Part shown: positions 17,143 to 27,437 of the stretch, piece after piece
Layout: each line of letters begins with the position of its first letter
Numbering within the stretch: position 1 is the first letter of the stretch
Assembly: GCA_015231375.1 (NCBI GenBank)
Contig: JADGBT010000016.1
Span: 1-64,000, forward strand
Origin: Magnetococcales bacterium
Lineage (GTDB): Bacteria > Pseudomonadota > Magnetococcia > Magnetococcales > Magnetaquicoccaceae
Length of the DNA: 64,000 bases
Direction: 5' to 3'
The notes under the pieces: model-generated
The model's input: the letters and a program-made list of their open reading frames with translations, nothing else
Databases searched by the model: none
Told to the model about the DNA's origin: nothing
Position numbers and translations under genes: made by a program

Positions 17143-20100
17143 TCAAGTGTGCATCAGTTCCTGATCGGCGAGTTGCCGGAGCGTCTCCAGCAGAGCCTGC
17201 TTCTTGATGGGTTTGGACAGATACAACGTGCATCCCGCCTCCCGACTGCGCGCTCGTTCCCCCTCCATGGCATGGGCCGACAGGGCGACGATGGGCACCG
17301 GAGCATGGTTCATCTGCCGTTCCCATTGACGAATCCGACGGGTGGCGCTGTAACCGTCCATGTTGGGCATCTGCACATCCATGATCACCACATCGAACCG
17401 CTCCTTTTCCACCCACGCCACCGCCTCCAGCCCATCGTTGACCATCACCACACGGTGCGGGGTGTGCATCAGATAGGCCTCGAACAAGATCCGGTTCTCT
17501 TCCACGTCTTCGGCCAGAAGAATGCGCAGGCTGCGGGTCTGACGGGTGGCCTCCCGCTCCACGGACGCGACCCGCAACGCGGAGAGCTTCGCCAGGCGTA
17601 TGGGCAGATCGAAGAAGAACCGGCTTCCCCGACCCGTCTGGCTCTCCACCCCGATGGCACCCCCCATCAACGCCACCAGACGCCGCGAGATGGACAATCC
17701 CAGTCCGGTCCCTCCGTAGCGCCGATTGATGCCCGCGTCGGCCTGGGTGAACTGTTCAAAGATGTGGCCGATCTGTTCTGCGGCAATGCCGATGCCGGTA
17801 TCGATCACCTGGAACAGCAGGCAATCCGGTTTTTCCTCATGGCGGGTCAGGCGCACATCCACCCGGCCCTCATGGGTGAATTTGATGGCGTTGCCCAACA
17901 GATTGATCAACACCTGCCGCAACCGCCCGTCATCCCCCAGGATCGCCTCCGGAATGTCGCACGCCACGGCCGCTTCCAGGATCAAGCCCTTCTCCTCGGC
18001 GGCGATTTGCATCAGCCGGGCGGTCTCTTCCAGCACCTGACGGGGTGAAAACGGCATATCCACCAAAGTGACCCGCCCGGCCTCGATGCGGGAGAAGTCC
18101 AGAACATCGTTGATCACCCCCATCAAGGCCCGACCCGAATGGTGCATGATCTGGGCGAAACGGCGCTGGGTAGGGCTGAGTTCGGTTTCCAGCAACATTT
18201 CCGACATGCCCAGCACCACGTTCATGGGGGTGCGGATTTCATGGCTCATGGCGGCCAGGAATTCGCCTTTGACCTGGGCGGCCTTTTCGGCCTGGGCCTT
18301 GGCCTGTTGCATGGCGATTTCGGCCTGCTTGCGCTGCGTGATGTCCCGGGCGGCGGCGAATATGCCTTGCGCCTCCCCCTGTTCATTGCGATACAGGGCG
18401 GCGTTGTACAACACATCCACCGGCTGACCCCCCCCTTGCGGCTTGAGAGCCAACGGATAATCCCGCACCGATCCTTGCTGCCAGACACGCTGATACCCGG
18501 CCCGCGCCTGCTCCGGATCGGTGAAACAGTCGGAAAAATCGGTACCGATCAACTCGTCACGCTTTTTCCGGGTCACCTCTTCCGTGGCCCGGTTGACATC
18601 CATGATCTTGCCATCGGCGCTGATGGTCACCAGAGGATCGAGGCTGGCTTCGATCAGACTGCGGGCATACAAAAAAGACTCGCGCAGCTTGCGTTCATTG
18701 CTGCGCAACAACGCTTCGGTTTCCCGTTTGGCCAAACGGTTGCGATAGCCTTCGATCATCTGGGCGCAGGTGGTGATCACCGGCTCCAGGAAGGAGACCA
18801 TCCCCTCGTCGTACCCATCCGGACGGTTGGCCACGCCGAGCACTCCCACGATCTCCTCCTGTCTTTTGATCGGCACCCCCAGAAACGCCAACAAGGGAGG
18901 ATGTCCCTCAGGCAGACCGCAGCGTCTGGGATCGCGGGCCGGATCGTTGGCGATCACCGGCTGGCCGCTCCAATAGGGGGCGGCGTACAGACCATGCATG
19001 CGGGTGAAATGAAATCCGGTCGGAGCATGGGCCTCGTAATAGGCCCGCGTGGCCTCGTCCCAGGCGATATTGGAGATGGCCAACGACTGCAGATAGATGT
19101 TTCCCTGTTCATCGGTTTTGGCTTCGGCGATGAAGCCGTAGCGGCTGTCGGTCAGGCGCAGGATTTCCACCAGCAGGGTGTCGAACAGGGCGTCGGGATG
19201 GGACTCCCCGATGAACAGACTCTGGATGCGGTTGATGCAGGCCACCTGCATCTCCAACTGTCTGTTCGCGGTCAGGAATCCGGTTTCGGCCTGCTTGCGG
19301 GCGGAGATATCCAGGATGTGCGCCACGAAATGCACCGGCTGATCGTCCGAACCCCGCACCACGGAGACGCTCAACAGCGCCCAGACGACATGACCATCCT
19401 GATGGAGATAACGCTTTTCCATCTGGAACGCATCCAGGGTGCCGACCAGCAGTTGACGCACGAAGGACAGATCCCTTTCCAGATCATCCGGATGGGTGAT
19501 GCTTTGGAAATCGGTGGCCAGCAACGTCTGCTCGTCATAACCGACGATGGCGCAAAAGGCCGGATTGACCTTGACAAACCGCCCCTGGGGAGAGGCCATG
19601 ACCATGCCGTGGGCCGCAGACTCGAAGGCGCCACGAAAACGGGCCTCGCTGAGCCTGAGCGCGTCTTCCGTGCGCTTTTGCACGGTGATGTCATGCATGG
19701 AAACCACAGCCCCCAGTTTGTGGCCGGCGATGTCGCGGATGGCCCGACCGGTCGCGAGCAGTGTGCGTTTGGCGCCGTTCTTCGGAGCCACCACCATCTC
19801 CTGTTCCTGCACGCTCTGACCGGCAAAGGCCCGGAACAGCGGAATCTCCTCGGTCGGCAGGGGTGTCACCCCATCCGGGCGATACAGATCATAATGACGG
19901 CTCCACTCCCCGGGGGGCAGACTCTGCTCCCGGATGCCATGGAAATCACGGGTGGCCTGATTGAAAAGAGACAGCATTCCCTGTTCATTGCAGGCCACGA
20001 TGCCGTCCTGAATGTTTTCCAGCACCGCTTCGATGAAGATGCGCTGTTTGTTGACCGTCTCTTCGGCCTGGAGGCGGGCGGTGATCTCTTCGACGATGGC

Positions 20101-20871
20101 GATGTAGTGTTCGGGAGGTTCCCCGGGCTGCCAGGCCGCCGAAACGGTCAGGTTGACCCAGATGACCGCCCCATCCTTGCGGATGCAGCGTTTTTGCAAG
20201 GTGTATTCAGGCACGCGCCCGGACAAAAGCCCTGCCAACGCGGCCAGATCCATACCCAGATCATCGGGATGGGTCAACTCCCTGGTTCCCGTGTTGACCA
20301 TCTCCTCCCAGGAATAGCCCACCAACTCCGCATAGCGCCGGTTGACCCGCACAAAACGACCGCTGGCCGCATGGACCAGGGCCACTCCCAGGGGGCTTTG
20401 CTCGAACAGGATCCGCAGCCAGCGTTCATTCTCCAGCAGATTTTGTTCCAGCCGCCGTTTTTCGGTCACATCCCGACCCGAGGCGAACAGCGCCTGCCCG
20501 TCTCCCACCGCTGTCCACTCGGTCCACAAAAACGCTCCGTTCCGATGCCGCAATCTCACATGGAAATCGCGGGTGAAACCGCCGGAAAAAATTCTCCGGA
20601 TCTCCTGCCGGGTGGATTCCAGATCATCGGGATGGAGATAGCCCCCGAACGCGCTACCGGACATCTCTTCGAGGGTGTATCCCAGGGCCGTGGCCAAGGC
20701 CGCGTTGACCCGCAGCAAAACGCCATCCGCGCCGATGATGCAATACAGATCGGGAGAAAGCGCGAAAAAGCGATCCCGTTCCTCTTCGGCGGATTTGCGC
20801 GAGGTGATTTCCTGTTGCAACAGGGTCTCGGATTCCGAAACGCCACCCGACACGGCCTGAACCGGTTCCAT
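17143..20871 (-). CDS. Hybrid histidine kinase with multiple PAS domains and a GAF domain
   Basis: About 1242 residues, apparently cytosolic because no membrane helix is evident. In order: four PAS/PAC domains (about 33-535), a GAF domain (about 555-715), a fifth PAS (about 735-850), HisKA with [12 protein letters not shown] (about 890), HATPase_c ([21 protein letters not shown]), and a C-terminal receiver with VIMDVQMPNMDG and a KPI lysine. The frame opens at a TTG at 20886; the ATG at 20871 is preferred. It is the last gene of the minus-strand signalling run, 104 bases after the previous hybrid kinase. The many PAS domains suggest integration of several intracellular or redox cues; ligands are unknown. 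Confidence 0.92.
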   Translation of the reverse strand: MEPVQAVSGGVSESETLLQQEITSRKSAEEERDRFFALSPDLYCIIGADGVLLRVNAALATALGYTLEEMSGSAFGGYLHPDDLESTRQEIRRIFSGGFTRDFHVRLRHRNGAFLWTEWTAVGDGQALFASGRDVTEKRRLEQNLLENERWLRILFEQSPLGVALVHAASGRFVRVNRRYAELVGYSWEEMVNTGTRELTHPDDLGMDLAALAGLLSGRVPEYTLQKRCIRKDGAVIWVNLTVSAAWQPGEPPEHYIAIVEEITARLQAEETVNKQRIFIEAVLENIQDGIVACNEQGMLSLFNQATRDFHGIREQSLPPGEWSRHYDLYRPDGVTPLPTEEIPLFRAFAGQSVQEQEMVVAPKNGAKRTLLATGRAIRDIAGHKLGAVVSMHDITVQKRTEDALRLSEARFRGAFESAAHGMVMASPQGRFVKVNPAFCAIVGYDEQTLLATDFQSITHPDDLERDLSFVRQLLVGTLDAFQMEKRYLHQDGHVVWALLSVSVVRGSDDQPVHFVAHILDISARKQAETGFLTANRQLEMQVACINRIQSLFIGESHPDALFDTLLVEILRLTDSRYGFIAEAKTDEQGNIYLQSLAISNIAWDEATRAYYEAHAPTGFHFTRMHGLYAAPYWSGQPVIANDPARDPRRCGLPEGHPPLLAFLGVPIKRQEEIVGVLGVANRPDGYDEGMVSFLEPVITTCAQMIEGYRNRLAKRETEALLRSNERKLRESFLYARSLIEASLDPLVTISADGKIMDVNRATEEVTRKKRDELIGTDFSDCFTDPEQARAGYQRVWQQGSVRDYPLALKPQGGGQPVDVLYNAALYRNEQGEAQGIFAAARDITQRKQAEIAMQQAKAQAEKAAQVKGEFLAAMSHEIRTPMNVVLGMSEMLLETELSPTQRRFAQIMHHSGRALMGVINDVLDFSRIEAGRVTLVDMPFSPRQVLEETARLMQIAAEEKGLILEAAVACDIPEAILGDDGRLRQVLINLLGNAIKFTHEGRVDVRLTRHEEKPDCLLFQVIDTGIGIAAEQIGHIFEQFTQADAGINRRYGGTGLGLSISRRLVALMGGAIGVESQTGRGSRFFFDLPIRLAKLSALRVASVEREATRQTRSLRILLAEDVEENRILFEAYLMHTPHRVVMVNDGLEAVAWVEKERFDVVIMDVQMPNMDGYSATRRIRQWERQMNHAPVPIVALSAHAMEGERARSREAGCTLYLSKPIKKQALLETLRQLADQELMHT

Positions 20872-20990
20872 AGTCACCCAATCCAATCGTTAATGGGGTG
20901 AGGCCAAGTCATTCACCCCGGTTCCACGGATCCTTGCTTGCGTTCCCTCCTGTCCAAATCCCGGCCGCACCTGCGATTGTCCGCGCCGAA

Positions 20991-23486
20991 TCAGACAAAA
21001 CGGTTCAGAGTCTCCAGCAGCCGTTTCTTGCTGATGGGCTTGGAAAGATGCAAGGTGCATCCCGCCTCGCGGGTGATGGCGATGTCTTCCCACATGGCGC
21101 TGGCGGTCAAAGCCAGAATCGGAATCGGGGTGCGCTTGTGACCGACCTCCCAGGCCCGGATGGCGCGGGTCGCCTGATATCCATCCATACCCGGCATATG
21201 CATATCCATCAAGACCAAATCGAACACGCCCTCCTGGAACCGCTGCAAAGCCTGAACGCCATCCTCCACGACGGTCAGACGATGCGGGGTGTTTGCAAGG
21301 TAGGCTTCGATCAGGAATCCATTCTCTTCCGCATCGTCGGCCATCAAAATCGACAAACCACCCTCTTGTCGCGCTGCGCTCAGGAGATCGGGTTGGCCGG
21401 AATCCACAGGCCGCGACTCGACAGTCGGGGCCTGGGAAAACACCAGCTCCACATGAAAGGTGCTGCCCTGGCCGGGTTGACTTTCCAGCCAGATGGAACC
21501 CGCCATCCGTTCCACCAGCTTCTGACAAATGGACAACCCCAGTCCCGTGCCGCCAAAACGGCGCGACGTGGAGGTATCCACCTGAATGAACGGCTGAAAG
21601 ATCTGCTGTTGCCGGTCCGGCGGAATCCCCATGCCAGTATCGGCGACCGAGAAACGCAACCGGTGTCTCTCCCCCGACGGCTCCTCCCCAACCCGGGTCA
21701 TCGACAGCACCACCCGGCCCCGGGGGGTGAACTTGACCGCGTTGGAAAGCAGATTGAGCAGCACCTGCTGAAGTCTTTGCGGATCGCCGATCAGACGCTT
21801 CGGGAGGTACGGATCGATCTGCAACGAGATTTCCGTCTCCTGGCTCGACGCCTTGGGCTGGAGCATCTCCATCAAGGTTTCCATCATGGCCTCCGGCTCG
21901 AAGGGAATGGACTCCAGTTCGAGCTGTCCGGCCTCCACCTTGGACAGATCCAGAATGTCGTTGATCAAGGCCAGCAGTCCCTGTCCGGCATGATGGATGA
22001 TCTGCACAGAACGCTGCTGGTTGTCGTTGAGGGGCCCTTCGGCCAGAATCTCTCCCATGCCGAGAATGGCATTCATGGGGGTGCGGATTTCATGGCTCAT
22101 GGCGGCCAGAAAGCGGCTCTTTTCGGCATTGGCCTTGTCCGCGTTGGCGATGGCCTGTTGCAGTCTGGCATCCAGTTGACCCCGTTCGATGATGCCGGAA
22201 AGGGTATTGACGATGGCATGCAGCAGCTCCGCCTCCTCGGCGTCCTCGACGTGTCCTGCCGGCATGATGAGGTTCATCACCCCCAGCACCCGGTTTCCGG
22301 AAACGATGGGCGTGCAGTATTGACTGTCAGGCGTCGCGTCGACACAACAGGCAACCGGATCCCGGTCCGGGGTGACGGAGATGAAATGCAGTTTCCGATC
22401 CGTCAGCGCCTGTCCGCACCCGCATCCACTCCGGGAAGCCACGGCGCAAACCGATCCCCACGACGGATCCATGCCGCGTTCCACGGCCAACACCAGGCCA
22501 TCCTGCGCGTCATCGTACAGAAAAATCATCCCCTTGCCCAAAGTGGGCAGCCAGCTTTCCGACAGGATCAGATCCAGGGCGATTTTAAGCTGTCTGGTGA
22601 GCGTGTGCCGGGCCGTGGCCGACTGCAACAGCCCATTGATGAGAATCTGGGTCTGAAGCAGTCGCCGGGTCTGTTGCTCCGCCCGTTTGCGGGCGCTGAT
22701 CTCCCGGCCCACCGCCGAAAAGAACCGTTTGCCGTTGACCACCCACGAAGACAAGGAGAGTTCCAAAGGAAACCGCTCTTCGTTCTTGCGTCTGGCGGTC
22801 AACTCCAACAGCCGTCCGGAATGGCGCATGATCCCGGTCTCGTTGACCCGCTGCAAGGCGTCGCAGTGTCGCTCTTGATCCTGAGAATCCATCAGCAGCG
22901 TCACAGGCCGACCGATCATCTCCTCCTCGCCATAACCGAAAATCGACGCGGCCCCGGAGTTCCAGGAGACGCAGCATCCGACGGCATCCATCGAAACGAT
23001 GGCCTCGCTGGCCGAATCGGTGATGGCGCGAAAACGCAATTCGCTCTCCTTCAGCGCCGCTTCGGCCTCCCGTTTTCCCTGGATCAGCCGCTGCTTTTCC
23101 AAAACCCGATCGATGGCCCCCGCCAGCAAGGCCGGGTAGTTGCCTCCCGTCTCCTTGACCACATAATCGACCGCCCCCAGCCGCATGGCCTCCAGAGCGA
23201 TTTCCATGCTGCCGAACCCCGACACCATGATCACCGAAGGGGTGGCCTGTTCATCCAGCATGCGTTTCAAGACGGCCAGACCATCCAGACGCGGCATCTT
23301 GTAGTCCACCACCACCACATCACAAGGCGATCGGGACAAAGTTTCCAATCCGGCCACGCCGTCCGGGGCCGTTTCCACCGCGAACCCGTGCCGCTGCAAA
23401 CGCCGCGAGACCAGTTCAGCCAGGGCCACGTCATCTTCCATATAGAGGATGCGGGGCTTTTCAGGATGCGGGAACAAGGCGGTCAT
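20991..23486 (-). CDS. Receiver-PAS-GAF hybrid histidine kinase with C-terminal receiver
   Basis: 831 residues. An N-terminal receiver ([12 protein letters not shown]) is followed by PAS (about 160-270), GAF (about 290-450), HisKA with [15 protein letters not shown], HATPase_c ([21 protein letters not shown]) and a C-terminal receiver ([13 protein letters not shown]). The GAF domain is unusually cysteine-rich (SGCGCGQAL, then ACCVDA and QYC), which could bind metal or a cofactor. The ATG at 23486 overlaps the stop codon of the preceding response regulator as TGATG, so the two are translationally coupled. The upstream frame to 23495 uses TTG and is less likely. Having receivers at both ends fits a phosphorelay. 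Confidence 0.93.
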   Translation of the reverse strand: MTALFPHPEKPRILYMEDDVALAELVSRRLQRHGFAVETAPDGVAGLETLSRSPCDVVVVDYKMPRLDGLAVLKRMLDEQATPSVIMVSGFGSMEIALEAMRLGAVDYVVKETGGNYPALLAGAIDRVLEKQRLIQGKREAEAALKESELRFRAITDSASEAIVSMDAVGCCVSWNSGAASIFGYGEEEMIGRPVTLLMDSQDQERHCDALQRVNETGIMRHSGRLLELTARRKNEERFPLELSLSSWVVNGKRFFSAVGREISARKRAEQQTRRLLQTQILINGLLQSATARHTLTRQLKIALDLILSESWLPTLGKGMIFLYDDAQDGLVLAVERGMDPSWGSVCAVASRSGCGCGQALTDRKLHFISVTPDRDPVACCVDATPDSQYCTPIVSGNRVLGVMNLIMPAGHVEDAEEAELLHAIVNTLSGIIERGQLDARLQQAIANADKANAEKSRFLAAMSHEIRTPMNAILGMGEILAEGPLNDNQQRSVQIIHHAGQGLLALINDILDLSKVEAGQLELESIPFEPEAMMETLMEMLQPKASSQETEISLQIDPYLPKRLIGDPQRLQQVLLNLLSNAVKFTPRGRVVLSMTRVGEEPSGERHRLRFSVADTGMGIPPDRQQQIFQPFIQVDTSTSRRFGGTGLGLSICQKLVERMAGSIWLESQPGQGSTFHVELVFSQAPTVESRPVDSGQPDLLSAARQEGGLSILMADDAEENGFLIEAYLANTPHRLTVVEDGVQALQRFQEGVFDLVLMDMHMPGMDGYQATRAIRAWEVGHKRTPIPILALTASAMWEDIAITREAGCTLHLSKPISKKRLLETLNRFV

Positions 23487-23929
23487 CACGCACAACTGGG
23501 AAAGGACATGATGTTGATCAACAACCCCATGTTCTGGATGGTCTTGGCGAAATCCAGCGGGTTGACCGGTTTGGTGACGAAATTGTTGCAGCCCAGATCA
23601 TAACAGCGCTGCACCTCCTGGGGATCGTCGGTGGTGGTCAGGATCACCACCGGAATCACGCGGCACTTCTCGTCCGCCTTCATCTCCCGCACCACCTGAT
23701 ACCCATCGACTTCCGGCATGTTCAGATCCAGCAGCACCAGCAGATGCAGCGGACGCTGCCGACCCGCGTACTGCCCCTTGTTCAACAGATAGTCGATGGC
23801 CTCCCGTCCGTTGGACAGTCGGACAATGGGATTGGTGATGCCGCATCGACGCAGATTGCGTTCGATCAGGATGGCATGGGCATCCTCGTCTTCCACCATG
23901 ACAATCGTGACCGGTTGGGTTGCCTGCAT
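23486..23929 (-). CDS. Single-domain response regulator (Rcp1-type)
   Basis: A 147-residue stand-alone receiver with no DNA-binding output. It shows the acidic residues VEDEDAHA, the phospho-acceptor in LLDLNMPEVDG, and a KPV lysine. The loop NKGQYAGRQRP before the active site and the DYLL segment are typical of Rcp1-like regulators that pair with phytochrome-class kinases. The ATG at 23929 has a strong AAGGAGGAG ribosome-binding site; the longer frame to 24028 overlaps the upstream kinase and is not needed. It probably shuttles phosphate from the membrane kinase encoded just upstream to later proteins in the run. Confidence 0.93.
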   Translation of the reverse strand: MQATQPVTIVMVEDEDAHAILIERNLRRCGITNPIVRLSNGREAIDYLLNKGQYAGRQRPLHLLVLLDLNMPEVDGYQVVREMKADEKCRVIPVVILTTTDDPQEVQRCYDLGCNNFVTKPVNPLDFAKTIQNMGLLINIMSFPSCA

Positions 23930-23949
23930 ATCCGCTCTCCTCCTTGCAT

Positions 23950-25947
23950 TCAAATTTCGGTGGTGGGGGGTGGCACGGTCGGCAGGGTCACGGTGAAAGT
24001 CGTCCCCTGCCCCACGGTGGAGTCGCACACGATGCCCCCTCCCAGACGCCTCACCAGCGTGCGCACATACGCCAGCCCCATCCCCTCTCCCGGAGTGTCC
24101 TGACGCCCCACCCTCTGGAACAAAACGAAAATCTTCTCAAGATCCCCAGACGCGATGCCCCGGCCGTTGTCGATCACCTGCAACGTATAACGCCCGGACT
24201 CTTCATCCACCACTCCCCGCACGTCAACGACTCCAGGCCGCCGAGAGTCGAGATACTTGATCGCGTTGGAAAGCAGGTTGCCCAGGATCTGCTCCATGGC
24301 GATCCGGTCGCAGACCAGATCCGGCAGACTCCCCACCCGCATGCTTACCCCCGCCTCCTGGATCGTGAAGCCCAAGGCCTGAATGTTCTCCTCCACCAAC
24401 CGACTCATGTTCAACCGCTCGGCGCGCAAGGTGATCCGACCCAATCGGGAGAGGTGCAGAATGGCGTTGATCAGGCCATCCATCTTGTGGATGGAGGCCC
24501 GGATGTAGCGCAGATCCTCCGGAATGCGGGTGTGCAACAGGGCATGGGCCTGCTCCGGGTTCCATCCTGCCAGGGTGTCGGGGATCAGGGCCGTGAGGGT
24601 GTCGAGTTCATTCAGATCCATCTGCAACTCTTCCGTGAACCCCTGGATGCTAAGCAGCGGAGAACGCAGATCGTGGGACACGATGTAGGTGAACTGCCGC
24701 AACTCTTCGTTGGTTTGCGCCAGATCATGCAGGGTGCGCTGATGCGCCAGAACTTTGTGTCGCAGATCCACCACCAGGGATTGCAACCGGTCGGCCATAT
24801 GGTCGAAGGCGCTGCCCAGCACGCCGACTTCATCCTGCCCCCGGATCCCGGAACGCAGGGAAAGATCCCGATCGGAAAGACGGGCGGCGGTGTCACCCAG
24901 AATCTTCAGCAGCCGGGTCTGTTTGCGGATGGTGAACCCGATCAGCAGCACCAGCAGCACAAACGCGGTCAGACTCATCCCCAAGATGGTGAAGATCTCC
25001 CGTCGCAGTGGCGCGAACAGCTCGTGTTGATCGATCTTGACCACCAGTCCCAGGCCCCATTCGGGACTCATCCGGATGTGCCGGAAAGCCCCCACCACCG
25101 GCACCTCGCGATAGTCCGCAGCCTCGATGATGCCTTCGTGCCCGCCGGACGACAACCGGGCGGGAATGGAGGTCAGACGATGCTGCAACGGCAGGGGACG
25201 CGTGCCATCCGGCAACGCGTATCGGGCCGTGTTGATGATGAACCCCTCCTCGTTGACCAGCACCACCTCGCCGCTCTCCCCGAGGCTTTCACCGGTATCC
25301 AGCAACTGCTTGAGCAGGATGTTCGGGTTGAGCGCCACCACCAGCATGGCCACCTCCCGCCCGTCGCCGTCGAACACCGGATGGCCGATGCGAAACACCG
25401 GCCATTGCATCCCGGCCTGCATCCGCGCCTTGCCCAGATAGCCCTTGCCCGACAGACGCGCCCGTTTCAGGAACTCGTCGTATTCGAAGGGTCGCCGCCC
25501 GCTGTCCCGACTGGACAAAACCGTCTGACCGGCCAGCTCGAACAGTTCCACATAATCGAATTCCGGATAGACGCGGGAGACCTCCCGCAACACGTCGCGC
25601 ACGCGTTCATCCCTCCCGGACGACTCCGGCAGCGCAAGCAGCGACGACAAGGAAGAGACACGGGCGAAAATCCGCAAATCCTTCTGCTTGTCTCCCAACC
25701 AGCTTTCGATCTGTTCCTTGTGCAGATTGGCGATCAGACTGAGCTGCCGAAACATCTCCGCGCGCAACTGGCCCACGCGCCCGTCGAACCGGGTGTAGGG
25801 CACGCCCCGGATGATGCCATAGACGATACAACCCAGAATCACCAGAAACAGCAGACTGGACCAGACGATCAGCCGGGTGCTCAAATTCCATCTTCGGAAG
25901 AGCGCCGCCAGCGTTTTCCGGAGGGTGTCGAAAGCAGGGGCGGTCAT
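23950..25947 (-). CDS. Membrane sensor histidine kinase with periplasmic Cache domain
   Basis: 665 residues. A transmembrane helix (about 26-46) and a second (about 335-358) enclose a roughly 285-residue periplasmic domain resembling a double Cache sensor (FDYVELFE, SGEVVLVNEEG, WGLGLVVKID). HAMP, a coiled coil, a phytochrome-type HisKA (YIVSHDLRSPLLS) and HATPase_c (LLSNAIKYL, DNGRGIASGD) follow. The ATG overlaps the stop of the upstream solute-binding protein as ATGA. This coupling suggests the binding protein presents its ligand to this kinase; that role is inferred. The next gene is its probable Rcp1-type regulator. Confidence 0.92.
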   Translation of the reverse strand: MTAPAFDTLRKTLAALFRRWNLSTRLIVWSSLLFLVILGCIVYGIIRGVPYTRFDGRVGQLRAEMFRQLSLIANLHKEQIESWLGDKQKDLRIFARVSSLSSLLALPESSGRDERVRDVLREVSRVYPEFDYVELFELAGQTVLSSRDSGRRPFEYDEFLKRARLSGKGYLGKARMQAGMQWPVFRIGHPVFDGDGREVAMLVVALNPNILLKQLLDTGESLGESGEVVLVNEEGFIINTARYALPDGTRPLPLQHRLTSIPARLSSGGHEGIIEAADYREVPVVGAFRHIRMSPEWGLGLVVKIDQHELFAPLRREIFTILGMSLTAFVLLVLLIGFTIRKQTRLLKILGDTAARLSDRDLSLRSGIRGQDEVGVLGSAFDHMADRLQSLVVDLRHKVLAHQRTLHDLAQTNEELRQFTYIVSHDLRSPLLSIQGFTEELQMDLNELDTLTALIPDTLAGWNPEQAHALLHTRIPEDLRYIRASIHKMDGLINAILHLSRLGRITLRAERLNMSRLVEENIQALGFTIQEAGVSMRVGSLPDLVCDRIAMEQILGNLLSNAIKYLDSRRPGVVDVRGVVDEESGRYTLQVIDNGRGIASGDLEKIFVLFQRVGRQDTPGEGMGLAYVRTLVRRLGGGIVCDSTVGQGTTFTVTLPTVPPPTTEI

Positions 25948-27095
25948 TCGACCGGCTCCCCGCAGGAAAACACATCCAGCCGGTTGGAAACGGGCGCGGA
26001 CAGAATCGCTTCGCCCACCTCCCGACGAAAACAGGAGCGGACCGTCTCCCAGGAGAGATCCGACGGCACCTTGCCGAGGCTGCGCAGAAAACGGGTGGCG
26101 CGTCCGATGCGCCCATCTTCGGTCAAATCCTCCAGAGGAATCACGGGCATGATCCACAAATGCCGCAAGCTGCCGTGCGCCAGACGGATGATCTCATGGC
26201 GGAACGGTTCGACATCGGGCATGCCCATGCGGCCAGCCGCCTCTTCCCACCAGCCCACCGCCTGGGCCAGATGATCCTCCGAGCGTTCCAGCCAGTTGAG
26301 CGCCCTGGCCTCGGCGGCCACCAGCAGCGCGAGTCGATCGGGATGATTCTCGGCGAAAGCGCGGGTGAAATAGAGATAACCGGAAGAGAGCACCCGATGG
26401 ATGATCGTGTGCCCATACCGGGAGACCGCCAGGGTGGGGGTGGGTTCCCAGGCGCTGAAGGCGTCGAGGGTTCCTTGCTCCAGGGCCTGGGGCATGGCGT
26501 TCACCTCCATGGGGACCAGGGTGACTTCCGCCTCGGACAACCCAACCGCTGCCAATGCGGTCAGCAACGCGTGATGCGCGTTGGAACCATGGGCATATCC
26601 GATGCGACGCCCGCGCAGATCGGTCAACAGCAGGGAACGACGCGCGACGATGGCGCTGAAATACAGATCGGCCAGCGCCACCACCCGCACCTGATCCGTG
26701 ACGCAGGCGGTGATGGTGGGCATGTCACCCCCGAACCCGCCCTCCAGCTTGCCATCGCGCAATTGAAGATTGAGATCCGCGCCCTTCAAGAAAGGGTGAA
26801 ACCGTACCACAGCCCCGGACTGCCGCAACGCCTCTTGCAAAATGCCATCGCGTTTCATCACTTCCGTGATGATGCCAATCGGCAACCACAAAGGTTGGAT
26901 GCCAATGTCCACGACCGCTTGAGAATCATCAAAAACGATCCTCTTGTCGCCTGGATGGCCAACGCCTCCCCCCGAGGCCACCACCGCATGCCCCAGATCC
27001 TGGACCGCCAGACCCGCAGACCGGGAAGCCACCCAAACCACACAGACCAGCACTCCGAACCCGAGCTTCCGGGCAACGGAACTCCAACTCGACAT
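25944..27095 (-). CDS. Solitary periplasmic solute-binding protein (NMT1/SsuA type)
   Basis: 383 residues. After an N-terminal hydrophobic export segment (about 8-25), the sequence follows the NMT1/SsuA/TauA fold: GIQPLWLPIG, a glycine-rich hinge GGFGGDMPT, DLRGRRIGYAHGSNAH, and DAFSAWEPT in the second lobe. Family members bind nitrate, sulfonates, taurine or pyrimidine precursors. No permease or ATPase gene is nearby; instead the next gene, overlapping by four bases, is a membrane histidine kinase. A sensory role is therefore likelier than uptake. The ATG at 27095 has a GGAGG-type ribosome-binding site; the longer frame to 27179 lacks one and lengthens the leader implausibly. Confidence 0.85.
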   Translation of the reverse strand: MSSWSSVARKLGFGVLVCVVWVASRSAGLAVQDLGHAVVASGGGVGHPGDKRIVFDDSQAVVDIGIQPLWLPIGIITEVMKRDGILQEALRQSGAVVRFHPFLKGADLNLQLRDGKLEGGFGGDMPTITACVTDQVRVVALADLYFSAIVARRSLLLTDLRGRRIGYAHGSNAHHALLTALAAVGLSEAEVTLVPMEVNAMPQALEQGTLDAFSAWEPTPTLAVSRYGHTIIHRVLSSGYLYFTRAFAENHPDRLALLVAAEARALNWLERSEDHLAQAVGWWEEAAGRMGMPDVEPFRHEIIRLAHGSLRHLWIMPVIPLEDLTEDGRIGRATRFLRSLGKVPSDLSWETVRSCFRREVGEAILSAPVSNRLDVFSCGEPVE

Positions 27096-27437
27096 CTCCC
27101 CCCCCTCCTCCAACCAAACCGGCAACCTGACGACCTGGCAACCGGTTTCCCCTGCCCGGTTTCCTTGGTGTGCCATCATCCCACAATATCATGCACATGA
27201 ACAACGGTTTATTCTATCATAAACCCATTCTTGCAACAACACCCGAACGGCGCCATACACCCAAAAAATGCAACGCCACCACGACTGCCGCCGCGACCGG
27301 GTTGGTTTTGCGGTCCATCCCGGCCGAACAGGAAGGTTTTGACTTGATTTTCCATCTGTCGCGCCGGATCATGCCACCATCGGCACACCAAAGGTCATGA
27401 CACACTCCCAAACGCGACAGCCAGGAGAATCGGCAAC
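27096..27437. other. Divergent promoter region between two signalling operons
   Basis: About 340 bases separating the two solute-binding protein genes, which are transcribed away from each other. It is AT-richer than its surroundings near 27180-27250. No open frame here has a recognisable product. Shared regulation of both operons is plausible, but I found no clear operator or -35/-10 pair. Confidence 0.5.

Noticed and set aside
18139-23603. Long plus-strand frames (about 920 and 901 codons) opposite the hybrid kinases
   Set aside because: Shadows of PAS, kinase and receiver domains that read clearly on the minus strand.
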